In this document: piece after piece, positions 1 to 6,010 of the stretch
Layout of the letters: each line of letters opens with the position of its first letter
Position numbering within the stretch: position 1 is the first letter of the stretch
Source: CAVTAE01 sp051649365
GTDB lineage: Bacteria; Deinococcota; Deinococci; Deinococcales; Trueperaceae
DNA length: 7,970 nt
NCBI GenBank assembly: GCA_051649365.1
Contig: JBOFGY010000306.1
Coordinates: 1 to 7,970 of the forward strand
Direction of reading: 5' to 3'
The notes under the pieces: generated by a model
The model's database searches: none
Told to the model about the DNA's origin: nothing
Seen by the model: the letters and a program-made list of their open reading frames with translations, nothing else
Made by a program: the position numbers and the translations under genes

Positions 1-194
1 TCTTTTGACAAACGCTGTTGCCTGGTTGCTCAAGATGTTCAGAGGCTAATTGATACTTGGTAATTACCTTGAAACCCAATAGCGAAATTTGATAGAGAAG
101 TCTTTGAACAGAGATTGCTTCGGGGCTTTGCTAAAGATGAACTAGACCCACCCTCAAACACTTTTAACTAGAGCCTCGCAATGACGAAGGCTAA

Positions 195-228
195 TATAAA
201 CGGTGCACTTTTATAAACGGTGCACTTT
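195..228. repeat. Perfect 17-bp tandem duplication
   Basis: The unit TATAAACGGTGCACTTT occurs at 195-211 and again, with no mismatch and no spacer, at 212-228. Each copy contains the 6-bp palindrome GTGCAC. The identity of the copies suggests a recent slippage duplication or a two-copy binding site. It lies about 125 bp upstream of the carboxypeptidase start. Confidence 0.85.
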
Positions 229-286
229 GCTCGCTTGTACGAAAAATTTGGGATCATTAACTTATATTACATTGCCACTGTGTTTA

Positions 287-316
287 GAAGCTTAGATGTA
301 CCTTTTGTAAAGCTTC
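287..316. repeat. Short inverted repeat upstream of the carboxypeptidase promoter
   Basis: GAAGCTT at 287-293 is the perfect inverse of AAGCTTC at 310-316, giving a 7-bp stem with a 16-nt loop. It ends 26 bp before the putative -10 box, roughly where an operator or upstream element would sit. There is no T-run, so it is not a standard terminator. Function is unknown and a chance repeat is possible. Confidence 0.4.
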
Positions 317-342
317 AAGGCGTTTCCTTGGAAAATCTAGGG

Positions 343-348
343 TAGGAT
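343..348 (+). promoter_or_regulatory. Putative -10 box of the carboxypeptidase gene
   Basis: TAGGAT (4 of 6 matches to TATAAT) ends 6 nt before the ATG at 355, so a start 7 nt downstream of the box would fall on the ATG and give a leaderless mRNA. No good -35 is visible at 16-18 bp. An alternative is that the AGGA inside the hexamer (344-347, 7 nt from the ATG) is a weak Shine-Dalgarno sequence, so this is the most ambiguous of the five sites in the window. Confidence 0.4.
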
Positions 349-354
349 TCCACC

Positions 355-1866
355 ATGACACAAGAAGAAAAATTACTAAACCTTAAAGCGCGTTTGCAAG
401 AAATCACCGACCTTTATGCTGCGAATTATGTTTTGGGTTGGGATCAGTCAACCTACATGCCCAAGGGTGGTGCGGAGGCTCGGGGGCGACAAATAGCCAC
501 ACTGAGCAAACTCGCCCACCAAAAATTTACAGACCCCGCATTAGGAAACTTGCTCGAGGACTTACGTTCTTTTGAACAAACCTTGCCTTACGATTCAGAT
601 AATGCAAGCTTGCTCCGCTTCACGCGGAAGGGTTATGGAAAGGCTCTGAAAGTGCCCGATGCTTTTGTTGCCACTACGTCCCAACATTTTTCTGATGTTT
701 ATGAGCTTTGGGCGGAGGCGAGACTAGCGAATGATTATAAAAAAATATTGCCTGCTTTAGAGAAGACTCTCGAGCTAAGTCAGGAGTTCTCGAGCTTCTT
801 CTCTAAGTTTGATCACGTCGCTGACCCACATATTGACGCAGGCGATGAGGGCATGACAGTGGCAACGGTGCGCCCACTTTTTGCAAGTTTACGCCAAGAG
901 CTTGTACCGCTCGTCGAAGCCATCCCCGCTCGAGCTGAAGCGGATGACAGTGCTATCAAGCAATTCTTTCCAGAAGATAAACAACTTGCTTTTGGTCTTC
1001 ACATTGCCCAAGCGTTTGGGTATGACCTAGCGCGCGGGAGACAAGATAAAACCTTGCATCCTTTTGCAACGCACTTTAGTGTGAACGATGTTCGCATTAC
1101 AACGCGCGTGAAAGAGAATGACTTATCTGAAGCTCTGTTTAGCACGCTCCATGAAGCAGGTCACGCAATGTACGAGCAAGGTGTGAGTCTTACTCTTGAC
1201 CCCACACCGCTCGCTGCAGGAACCTCGAGCGGTGTTCACGAATCGCAGTCGCGTCTTTGGGAAAATGTTGTGGGGCGCAGTTTCGGTTTTTGGCAACATT
1301 ACTATCCAAAACTTCAAAAGACTTTTCCTGAAAGGCTTAACAATGTACCGCTCGAAGCGTTTTACAAAGCTATTAACAAAGTTTCGCGTTCACTTATTCG
1401 CACCGATGCCGACGAAGTGACCTACAACCTACACGTCATTATTCGCTTTGACCTCGAGTGTGAGTTGCTCGAGGATAAACTTTCTGTCAAAGACCTGCCC
1501 GAAGCCTGGTGCGAACGCTACAAGCGTGACCTCGGAGTGTTTTCCGAAACCGATACCGATGGCGTGTTGCAAGACGTTCACTGGTTTAGTGGCTTTATTG
1601 GTGGAGCATTTCAAGGTTATGCGATTGGCAATATTTTAAGCAGCCAGTTTTATGATGCGGCACTCCAAGCACATCCCGAAATCCCGAAAGAAATTATTAA
1701 AGGACAATTCTCAACCTTACACACCTGGATGAGGGAAAATATTTATCAGCATGGCAGTAAATTTACCGCACCTGAAATTATCAAACGTGCAACAGGTCAA
1801 GATTTAACAATTGAACCGTATGTGCGTTATCTCAAAACGAAATATGGTGAGTTGTATCAATTATGA
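355..1866 (+). CDS. M32-family metallocarboxypeptidase (carboxypeptidase Taq type)
   Basis: A cytoplasmic zinc (or cobalt) carboxypeptidase that removes C-terminal residues from peptides, probably in peptide turnover. The 503-residue length is normal for M32. The family motifs appear in order: HPF (235-237), DVRITT (245-250, the DxRxT motif), the metal-binding HEAGH (266-270), HESQSR (295-300, with E296 as the expected third metal ligand), IRTDADEVTYNLH (348-360) and QDVHW (406-410). The usual GYFPTY segment after DVHW is replaced by GAFQGY (417-422) followed by AIGN. I associate this with an M32 subgroup rather than a defect, because the other motifs are intact. There is no signal peptide. 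The ATG start is preceded by a -10-like box rather than a clear ribosome binding site. The TGA stop overlaps the ATG of the HicB-like remnant downstream. Confidence 0.95.
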   Translation: MTQEEKLLNLKARLQEITDLYAANYVLGWDQSTYMPKGGAEARGRQIATLSKLAHQKFTDPALGNLLEDLRSFEQTLPYDSDNASLLRFTRKGYGKALKVPDAFVATTSQHFSDVYELWAEARLANDYKKILPALEKTLELSQEFSSFFSKFDHVADPHIDAGDEGMTVATVRPLFASLRQELVPLVEAIPARAEADDSAIKQFFPEDKQLAFGLHIAQAFGYDLARGRQDKTLHPFATHFSVNDVRITTRVKENDLSEALFSTLHEAGHAMYEQGVSLTLDPTPLAAGTSSGVHESQSRLWENVVGRSFGFWQHYYPKLQKTFPERLNNVPLEAFYKAINKVSRSLIRTDADEVTYNLHVIIRFDLECELLEDKLSVKDLPEAWCERYKRDLGVFSETDTDGVLQDVHWFSGFIGGAFQGYAIGNILSSQFYDAALQAHPEIPKEIIKGQFSTLHTWMRENIYQHGSKFTAPEIIKRATGQDLTIEPYVRYLKTKYGELYQL

Positions 1867-2032
1867 AAGAAGGCGAAACTCATACTATGCTTGTCGAGCG
1901 AAAATCAAATGGGCGCTGGGTTGGATTGATACATTTCCTAACACTCGATTTGAACCAACAACGAAGCATGAAGTGACAGACGCTCTCAGGCTGTTGTGGA
2001 GAAATTGTTTACACCCCAACTGTGTAATGTGA
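1863..2032 (+). pseudogene. Probable frameshifted HicB-like antitoxin remnant
   Basis: An ATG at 1863 overlaps the peptidase stop (ATGA) and opens a 37-codon frame ending at TGA 1974-1976. It reads MLVERKSNGRWVG at residues 9-21. The frame starting at 1865 continues the theme as GWIDTFPNTRFEPTTKHE, then VTDALRLLW, ending at TGA 2030-2032. Joined by a one-base shift near the G-rich CGCTGGGTTGG (about 1913-1923), the two halves resemble the short HicB fold: V-E-R, then G-R-W-V, a proline turn, T-K-x-E and an A-L helix. No HicA toxin gene is adjacent. The alternatives are a short intact 37-residue peptide coupled to the peptidase, or chance. The resemblance was judged by eye only. Confidence 0.35.
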
Positions 2033-2044
2033 TAAAACCTTCAG

Positions 2045-2076
2045 AAAAAACAGAGCCAATGGCGATAGCATTGCTC
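2045..2076 (-). terminator. Rho-independent terminator of the ispH-HEPN-dusA operon
   Basis: Read on the minus strand, GAGCAATG (2076-2069) pairs with CATTGGCTC (2061-2053) through 8 base pairs with one bulged base around a 7-nt loop. TG and then six T (2050-2045) follow. It starts 15 nt beyond the dusA stop codon, as expected for an intrinsic terminator. On the + strand the hairpin lacks a T-run, so it probably acts in one direction only. Confidence 0.8.
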
Positions 2077-2090
2077 GGCCCTAGTGGGGA

Positions 2091-3149
2091 TTAAACTCTG
2101 GTGGCTAATGTTGATATAACTGGACGTTCATCCAGAACTTCATCAGAAACTTGTTTCATGGCCTCGAGCACTGTGTTCACACCCGCCTCAGATTTATGTG
2201 CGTTCTCACTGAGGTAACGCTTCCATGCCTTCGCGCCAGGTTTACTCGTAAAAAGTCCTAGCATGTGCCGGGAGATGTGTTTCAAATAAATATCCTGGTT
2301 TGTCCAGTGCTCGATGTATGGAAGCATGTGCTCGAGCACTTCTCGCCGTGTGGTTACACTACTTTCAACAAGGGGGTTTAGGCCCTTGCTACTCTCGGTC
2401 TGCCCACCCGATTGGTAAAACTCACTATCAACTGTAGCAAGCAAAAATGGGTTTTCATACGCAGCTCGGCCCGTCATCACACCGTCTACAAAGTTCAGGT
2501 GATGACGGGCTTGCTCGAGCGTCAAGACTCCACCATTAATTTCAATCACCAATTCTGGAAATTCTCGTTTGAGTTTGTATACGTCATCATAGCGAAGGGG
2601 TGGAATAGTGCGGTTTTCTTTGGGGCTTAGTCCAGAGAGCCACGCTTTACGTGCGTGAACGCTAAATCTATCCGCGCCAGCTTTTGAAACGACGGCGACA
2701 AAATTAGCCATATCTTCATAACGGTCTAGTTCGTCAATACCAATGCGGTGCTTGACCGTGACGGGAATCTTCACAGTACTTTTCATGGCTGCAATACACT
2801 CTGCAACAAGCTCGGGCTGCCTCATAAGGCACGCGCCGAAGTTGCCGTTTTGTACGCGGTCACTAGGGCAGCCGACATTGAGATTGATTTCGCTGTAACC
2901 CCAATCTTCACCGATTTTGGCGCACTCTGCGAGAGCTTGTGGACTGTCACCGCCGAGTTGCAAAGCAAGTGGTAATTCCTCGAGTGAAAAATCTAGGTGG
3001 CGTTTTTTATCACCATGAATAATTGCACCCGTTGTGACCATTTCGGTATAGAGCAAGGTGTGTCTCGTGATTTGGCGCATGAAGAAGCGGTAGTGGCGGT
3101 CTGTCCAGTCCATCATAGGGGCGATGCTAAGAGGATAATTCTTTTTCAT
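2091..3149 (-). CDS. dusA: tRNA-dihydrouridine(20/20a) synthase DusA
   Basis: An FMN-dependent, NADPH-using enzyme that reduces uridines 20/20a in the tRNA D-loop. The 352-residue protein shows the DusA signature through a TIM barrel: the N-terminal APMMDWTDRHYR (10-21), LQLGG (63-67), NVGCPSDRVQNGNFGACLM (91-109, with catalytic C94), TVKHRIGID (131-139), SVHARKAWLSGLSPKENR (163-180), the FMN-phosphate binding segments EINGGV (203-208) and MTGRAAYENP (225-234), and a helical C-terminal RNA-binding region. SVHARKAWLSGLSPKENR is typical of DusA rather than DusB or DusC. The ATG lies 6 nt after the stop of the HEPN gene with no Shine-Dalgarno sequence, so it is probably translated from the ispH operon mRNA. 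A strong terminator follows the gene. Confidence 0.95.
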   Translation of the reverse strand: MKKNYPLSIAPMMDWTDRHYRFFMRQITRHTLLYTEMVTTGAIIHGDKKRHLDFSLEELPLALQLGGDSPQALAECAKIGEDWGYSEINLNVGCPSDRVQNGNFGACLMRQPELVAECIAAMKSTVKIPVTVKHRIGIDELDRYEDMANFVAVVSKAGADRFSVHARKAWLSGLSPKENRTIPPLRYDDVYKLKREFPELVIEINGGVLTLEQARHHLNFVDGVMTGRAAYENPFLLATVDSEFYQSGGQTESSKGLNPLVESSVTTRREVLEHMLPYIEHWTNQDIYLKHISRHMLGLFTSKPGAKAWKRYLSENAHKSEAGVNTVLEAMKQVSDEVLDERPVISTLATRV

Positions 3150-3155
3150 AAATAT

Positions 3156-3803
3156 CTAGCTTGAAAACTTTTGTATTAGGAATTGTTCGACGAATCCAAT
3201 CAAAGCACTTACGTCCTCTGGTCTTAATTTATCCCATTCTGCGTGAAGTGCAGCATTTCTTAATTTAGGCATAGACTCCAAAATTGATTTTTGAGGCCCA
3301 CTAACTAATCCCTGTGTTTTTAATGCGTTGATGACTTCTGTCATAGTTTTGTCGTCTATATTCAAATTGTTCAAAACTGCAAAACGTTTTAAGGTATCTT
3401 CCAACGCAGCAGATGCTAAAACGGCAGCAACATCCTTGTATCCATTACCCAGAGATGCTTTTGCCATTGTTACAAAATCCCCAAAAACCTCTCCAGAAAT
3501 AATTGTTTCTAAATTGGCAGTGAAGCCTAGACCAAAATCTTCTTTGGCAGACTTAAAGACACCTAAAGCATCTTTCCATTTAGACTCATTGTCGTTCATT
3601 AAATCCATACTAGGAGGATGTCTATATTGATATGGATTTTCTAGGATTTCGTCAAATTGAGTATAATGAACTGAATTTTTTGAAAAAACAAAGTTTAACA
3701 AATTTAGGGCACTCGAGTACCATTGTCGTCTGTCTTTAGATTCCAGAGTCTCAGCACGAGATAGAAGCTCGTCAAATCGTTTAGACAATACTTCTTTTTT
3801 CAT
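3156..3803 (-). CDS. HEPN-domain protein (possible RNase), low-GC insertion in the operon
   Basis: A 215-residue protein with no assigned function. The C-terminal half looks like a HEPN helical bundle of the DUF4145-like kind: an Ala-rich helix with ASAALEDTLKRF (130-141), then KLRNAALHAEWDKL (180-193) containing RNAALH (182-187), which fits the RNxxxH motif of HEPN ribonucleases exactly. The N-terminal half (1-110) is mostly helical and charged, and I do not recognise it. The family is known for RNases in toxin-antitoxin, abortive-infection and stress systems, but no nucleotidyltransferase (MNT) antitoxin or other partner lies beside it. The ATG overlaps the ispH stop (ATGA), which suggests translational coupling. 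The gene is about 36% GC in the stretches I counted, lower than its neighbours, and its Leu-Glu codons differ from theirs, both suggesting later acquisition. HEPN fold fairly likely; catalytic role inferred. Confidence 0.75.
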   Translation of the reverse strand: MKKEVLSKRFDELLSRAETLESKDRRQWYSSALNLLNFVFSKNSVHYTQFDEILENPYQYRHPPSMDLMNDNESKWKDALGVFKSAKEDFGLGFTANLETIISGEVFGDFVTMAKASLGNGYKDVAAVLASAALEDTLKRFAVLNNLNIDDKTMTEVINALKTQGLVSGPQKSILESMPKLRNAALHAEWDKLRPEDVSALIGFVEQFLIQKFSS

Positions 3804-4825
3804 AATTGAGTAATTGTGGCGGGTACGCGCTTTGCGGGACGAAACTTAATATCCTCCCACTCACCCTCTTCAATGATGTGCAAGTTTTTATTTCGTGCTT
3901 TGAAAAAAGCAACAATCTCTTGCACCAAATCATCAGGTGTAGAAGCCGCCGAAGTTACACCAACGTTACGAATATTCGTAAGCCAAGTTTCTTCAATATC
4001 TTTGACGCTCTCAATGCGTTTTGAGTTACCCATAAGTTCTTGGGCAAGTTCGACAAGGCGCATACCGTTGCTGCTGTAGTTGCTGCTCACCGTCAAGAAT
4101 AAATCCACATGCGGTGCAATGTTCTTTACTGCATCTTGGCGGTTTTTGGTGGCGTAGCACAAATCATCTGAAGGAGGAATGACCATGTTAGGAAAGCGTG
4201 TTTTAAGAATAGCAATCGTTTTCTTTACATCATCTACAGAAAGCGTGGTTTGCGTTAGTACTACTACTTTGTCAGCGTTAGGAACGCTCACGGTATTGGG
4301 GTCAGCAAGATGTGGGTCATGTTTGCTGTTGCCAACCACACTAACAACCGTTGTGACTTCGGGTGCTTCCCCTTTTGTGCCAATGACTTCTTGATGCTTT
4401 GACGAGTCACCAATCAGTAAGATGTGATAGCCCTCTTTGGCGTATTTTTTTGCTTCGGTGTGAACTTTGGTGACGAGTGGACAGGTTGCGTCAATGGTTG
4501 AGAGTCCGAGCTTGGTGGCTTCTTCGCGCACGTTGGGGCTGATGCCATGAGCGGAGAAGACAACGGTGTCCGAGAGTTTGCGCCCGTCTTTGTTTGCTCC
4601 TTCACGCAAACCTTCAAACTCAGCTAAATCTTCAATAAAGCTAACGCCATGTTTTTGTTCCAAACGCTCTACGACAGTGTTGTTATGAACAATGGCGTGA
4701 TACACAGTGAGGTCACCCTTACCACTCGTTTTCATGTCTCGAGCAAAGGTTTCAACTGCGTCTATAGCCATGACCACGCCTGCACAGTAGCCCCTAGGTT
4801 TTGCAAGGTAGAGTTTGTCAATCAT
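3800..4825 (-). CDS. ispH: 4-hydroxy-3-methylbut-2-enyl diphosphate reductase IspH (LytB)
   Basis: The last enzyme of the MEP pathway. It reduces HMBPP to IPP and DMAPP using an iron-sulfur cluster. The 341-residue protein keeps the three cluster cysteines: C14 (KPRGYCAGV), C115 (DATCPLVTKVH) and C223 (DDLCYATKNRQ). By comparison with the E. coli enzyme, substrate-binding residues are present at H47 (IVHN), H93 (FSAHGIS), H144 and E146 (KHQEV), TQTTLSVDD (191-199) and SSN (251-253). It ends in EEGEWEDIKF (319-328). It is a little longer than the E. coli protein because of an insertion around 70-85. It is the first gene of the operon, with a TATACT box 6 nt before the ATG and no Shine-Dalgarno sequence. 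DMAPP also feeds tRNA isopentenylation, a loose thematic link to dusA in the same operon. Confidence 0.97.
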   Translation of the reverse strand: MIDKLYLAKPRGYCAGVVMAIDAVETFARDMKTSGKGDLTVYHAIVHNNTVVERLEQKHGVSFIEDLAEFEGLREGANKDGRKLSDTVVFSAHGISPNVREEATKLGLSTIDATCPLVTKVHTEAKKYAKEGYHILLIGDSSKHQEVIGTKGEAPEVTTVVSVVGNSKHDPHLADPNTVSVPNADKVVVLTQTTLSVDDVKKTIAILKTRFPNMVIPPSDDLCYATKNRQDAVKNIAPHVDLFLTVSSNYSSNGMRLVELAQELMGNSKRIESVKDIEETWLTNIRNVGVTSAASTPDDLVQEIVAFFKARNKNLHIIEEGEWEDIKFRPAKRVPATITQL

Positions 4826-4831
4826 GGGTTT

Positions 4832-4837
4832 AGTATA
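4832..4837 (-). promoter_or_regulatory. Putative -10 box of the ispH operon
   Basis: On the minus strand TATACT (5 of 6 matches) is followed by AAACCC and then the ispH ATG, the same 6-nt spacing as for the carboxypeptidase and the hydrolase. No -35 is visible at 15-18 bp; the nearest candidate, TTGAAC, is 22 bp away. A leaderless mRNA is predicted. Confidence 0.55.
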
Positions 4838-4887
4838 CGTCTTGAGTTATCTCAGGTTGGTTCAAGGGGTTAGACAAATGTACCCGT

Positions 4888-4914
4888 TTGACAGCAAGCC
4901 CCTCGTAATATAAT
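4888..4914 (+). promoter_or_regulatory. Consensus sigma70-type promoter of the alpha/beta hydrolase gene
   Basis: A perfect TTGACA (4888-4893) and a perfect TATAAT (4909-4914) are separated by 15 bp, slightly short of the preferred 17. The box ends 6 nt before the ATG at 4921, so the predicted transcription start falls on or next to the A of the ATG. No Shine-Dalgarno sequence fits. It shares a 95-bp divergent region with the ispH promoter. Confidence 0.75.
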
Positions 4915-4920
4915 GCCCTT

Positions 4921-5916
4921 ATGCCTTTTCGACTGAAAATTTCTTTGGCTCTTTTCTTAACCATTCTTGTAGCGATGGTTTTTGTACCGTTTATTTTGCC
5001 CGCGCCGCCACTCGTTAAGACAGTAACAGAACAAGAACTCGCTCATAAAGACAGTTTATTTATAGACATTAACGACGTAACACTTCATTACAAAGACACG
5101 CCTGCTATTTCACAAAGTGACCAAACCTTTATCTTGCTGCATGGTTTCGGTTCGGCGGTATTTACTTGGGACAGTATTACACCAAAGCTAGCGGAGTATG
5201 GACGAGTCATTGCTTTTGATCGCCCTGCCTTTGGTTTAACTGAACGGCCTCTGCGTGGGTCGTGGCAAGGGGAAAATCCCTATAGTCCAGAAAGTCAAGT
5301 TTCTTTGTTACTTGGTCTTATGGACGCGCTAAAGGTTGAGAAAGCTGTTTTAATTGGTAATTCGGCGGGTGGAACGATTACTACCCACGCGGCTCTCGAG
5401 CATCCCGAGCGAGTGGCAGGGCTCGTCCTGGTAGACGCAGCCATTTATGGTGGGGGTGGTGCGCCAGCTTGGGTGCGACCTTTGCTTCACACCCCCCAAA
5501 TGAACCGCCTCGGGCCCCTAGCCATGCGCCAAATTTCCGAGGAGCCAGGTACAGAATTTCTAAAGTCGGCCTGGAGCAATCCTGAGAACATCCCTAAAAC
5601 CACCTGGGACAGCTACCGCGAGTTGCTTCAAACCAACAATTGGGACAAAGCTCTGTGGGAACTTACCAAGGCAAGCCGCCGTCCCACCTTCACAGACGAA
5701 CTCCTGTCACTAGGTGTACCAACCCTCGTTCTAAGCGGTGCCGATGACACGATTGTTCCTGTAAGGGAGAGTGAACGCCTTGCCGAAGACATCCCTAATT
5801 CAACACTCGTCACCTTCCCAACGTGTGGTCATACACCTCAAGAGGAGTGTCCGGGTCTGTTTACGGAAGCCGTAACGATGTGGTTAAAGCAGCATTTCAG
5901 CTCGTCAGCATTTTAG
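4921..5916 (+). CDS. Membrane-anchored alpha/beta hydrolase
   Basis: A 331-residue alpha/beta-hydrolase-fold protein of unknown substrate (esterase, lipase or C-C hydrolase-like). An N-terminal hydrophobic segment (about 7-28) after positive residues R4 and K6 looks like a signal anchor, or an uncleaved signal peptide, placing the enzyme outside the cytoplasmic membrane. The core shows the oxyanion-hole motif HGFGS (74-78), FDRPAFGLTERP (99-110), the nucleophile elbow GNSAGG (146-151, S148), a mainly helical cap (about 175-250), an acid-bearing loop LSGADDTIVP (271-280, D275 or D276) and the catalytic histidine in CGHTPQEECP (302-311, H304). The triad is complete. The gene appears to be transcribed alone from a consensus promoter, and its last codons lie inside an inverted repeat. 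Confidence 0.9.
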   Translation: MPFRLKISLALFLTILVAMVFVPFILPAPPLVKTVTEQELAHKDSLFIDINDVTLHYKDTPAISQSDQTFILLHGFGSAVFTWDSITPKLAEYGRVIAFDRPAFGLTERPLRGSWQGENPYSPESQVSLLLGLMDALKVEKAVLIGNSAGGTITTHAALEHPERVAGLVLVDAAIYGGGGAPAWVRPLLHTPQMNRLGPLAMRQISEEPGTEFLKSAWSNPENIPKTTWDSYRELLQTNNWDKALWELTKASRRPTFTDELLSLGVPTLVLSGADDTIVPVRESERLAEDIPNSTLVTFPTCGHTPQEECPGLFTEAVTMWLKQHFSSSAF

Positions 5917-5943
5917 GTTTTCCTGATTAGCTGAAATGCTGAC
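5890..5943 (+). repeat. Overlapping alternative hairpins at the 3' end of the hydrolase gene
   Basis: CAGCATTTCAGCT (5890-5902) is a perfect 13-bp inverse of AGCTGAAATGCTG (5929-5941), with the stop codon (5914-5916) in the 26-nt loop. GTCAGCATTT (5904-5913) is also a perfect 10-bp inverse of AAATGCTGAC (5934-5943). The two stems share their 3' arm and cannot form together. No T-run follows on either strand, so this is not a canonical terminator. A role in mRNA 3'-end stability or in termination is possible. Confidence 0.7.
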
Positions 5944-5975
5944 TGGTTGATCTGTTTACTTGTTGAAACTTTCTC

Positions 5976-6003
5976 TTTACATTTTGGGTGGCTTTGGTAG
6001 ACT
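5976..6003 (+). promoter_or_regulatory. Putative promoter of the phosphoesterase gene
   Basis: TTTACA (5976-5981, 5 of 6 matches) and TAGACT (5998-6003, 4 of 6) are 16 bp apart. The -10 ends 7 nt before the GTG at 6011. A GAGG at 6006-6009 is only 1 nt from the GTG, too close to serve as a Shine-Dalgarno sequence. This placement supports GTG 6011 over the TTG at 5960, because the promoter lies inside the longer frame. Confidence 0.5.
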
Positions 6004-6010
6004 ACGAGGC

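Larger units (their letters stand above)
1..354. other. Gene-poor region upstream of the carboxypeptidase
   Basis: No convincing gene is visible here. Two + strand frames are open at the left edge and close early, with TAA at 61-63 and TAA at 47-49. A minus-strand frame is open from about 130 to the edge. None is long enough or recognisable enough to call. The stretch 174-190 (CCTCGCAATGACGAAGG) contains CCTCGCAATGACG, a core I know from dispersed palindromic repeats in many unrelated bacterial genomes; the expected inverted partner was not found nearby, so it would be half an element at most. The region also holds the tandem duplication, hairpin and -10 box listed separately. Confidence 0.6.

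Noticed and set aside
1..63. Possible C-terminal end of a + strand gene entering from the left
   Set aside because: Two + frames are open for only 15-20 codons and neither is recognisable, so no gene can be supported.
1..130. Minus-strand open frame of about 43 codons running off the left edge
   Set aside because: No ATG or GTG start, only a TTG within it, no family resemblance and no promoter; length is within chance.
2009..2030. Terminator for the carboxypeptidase gene on the + strand
   Set aside because: GTTGTGG/CCCCAAC-type pairing is short and mismatched with no T-run, so no + strand terminator is called.
5960..6010. TTG start giving a 17-residue longer phosphoesterase
   Set aside because: The extension does not match the family N-terminus, and the putative promoter lies inside it.
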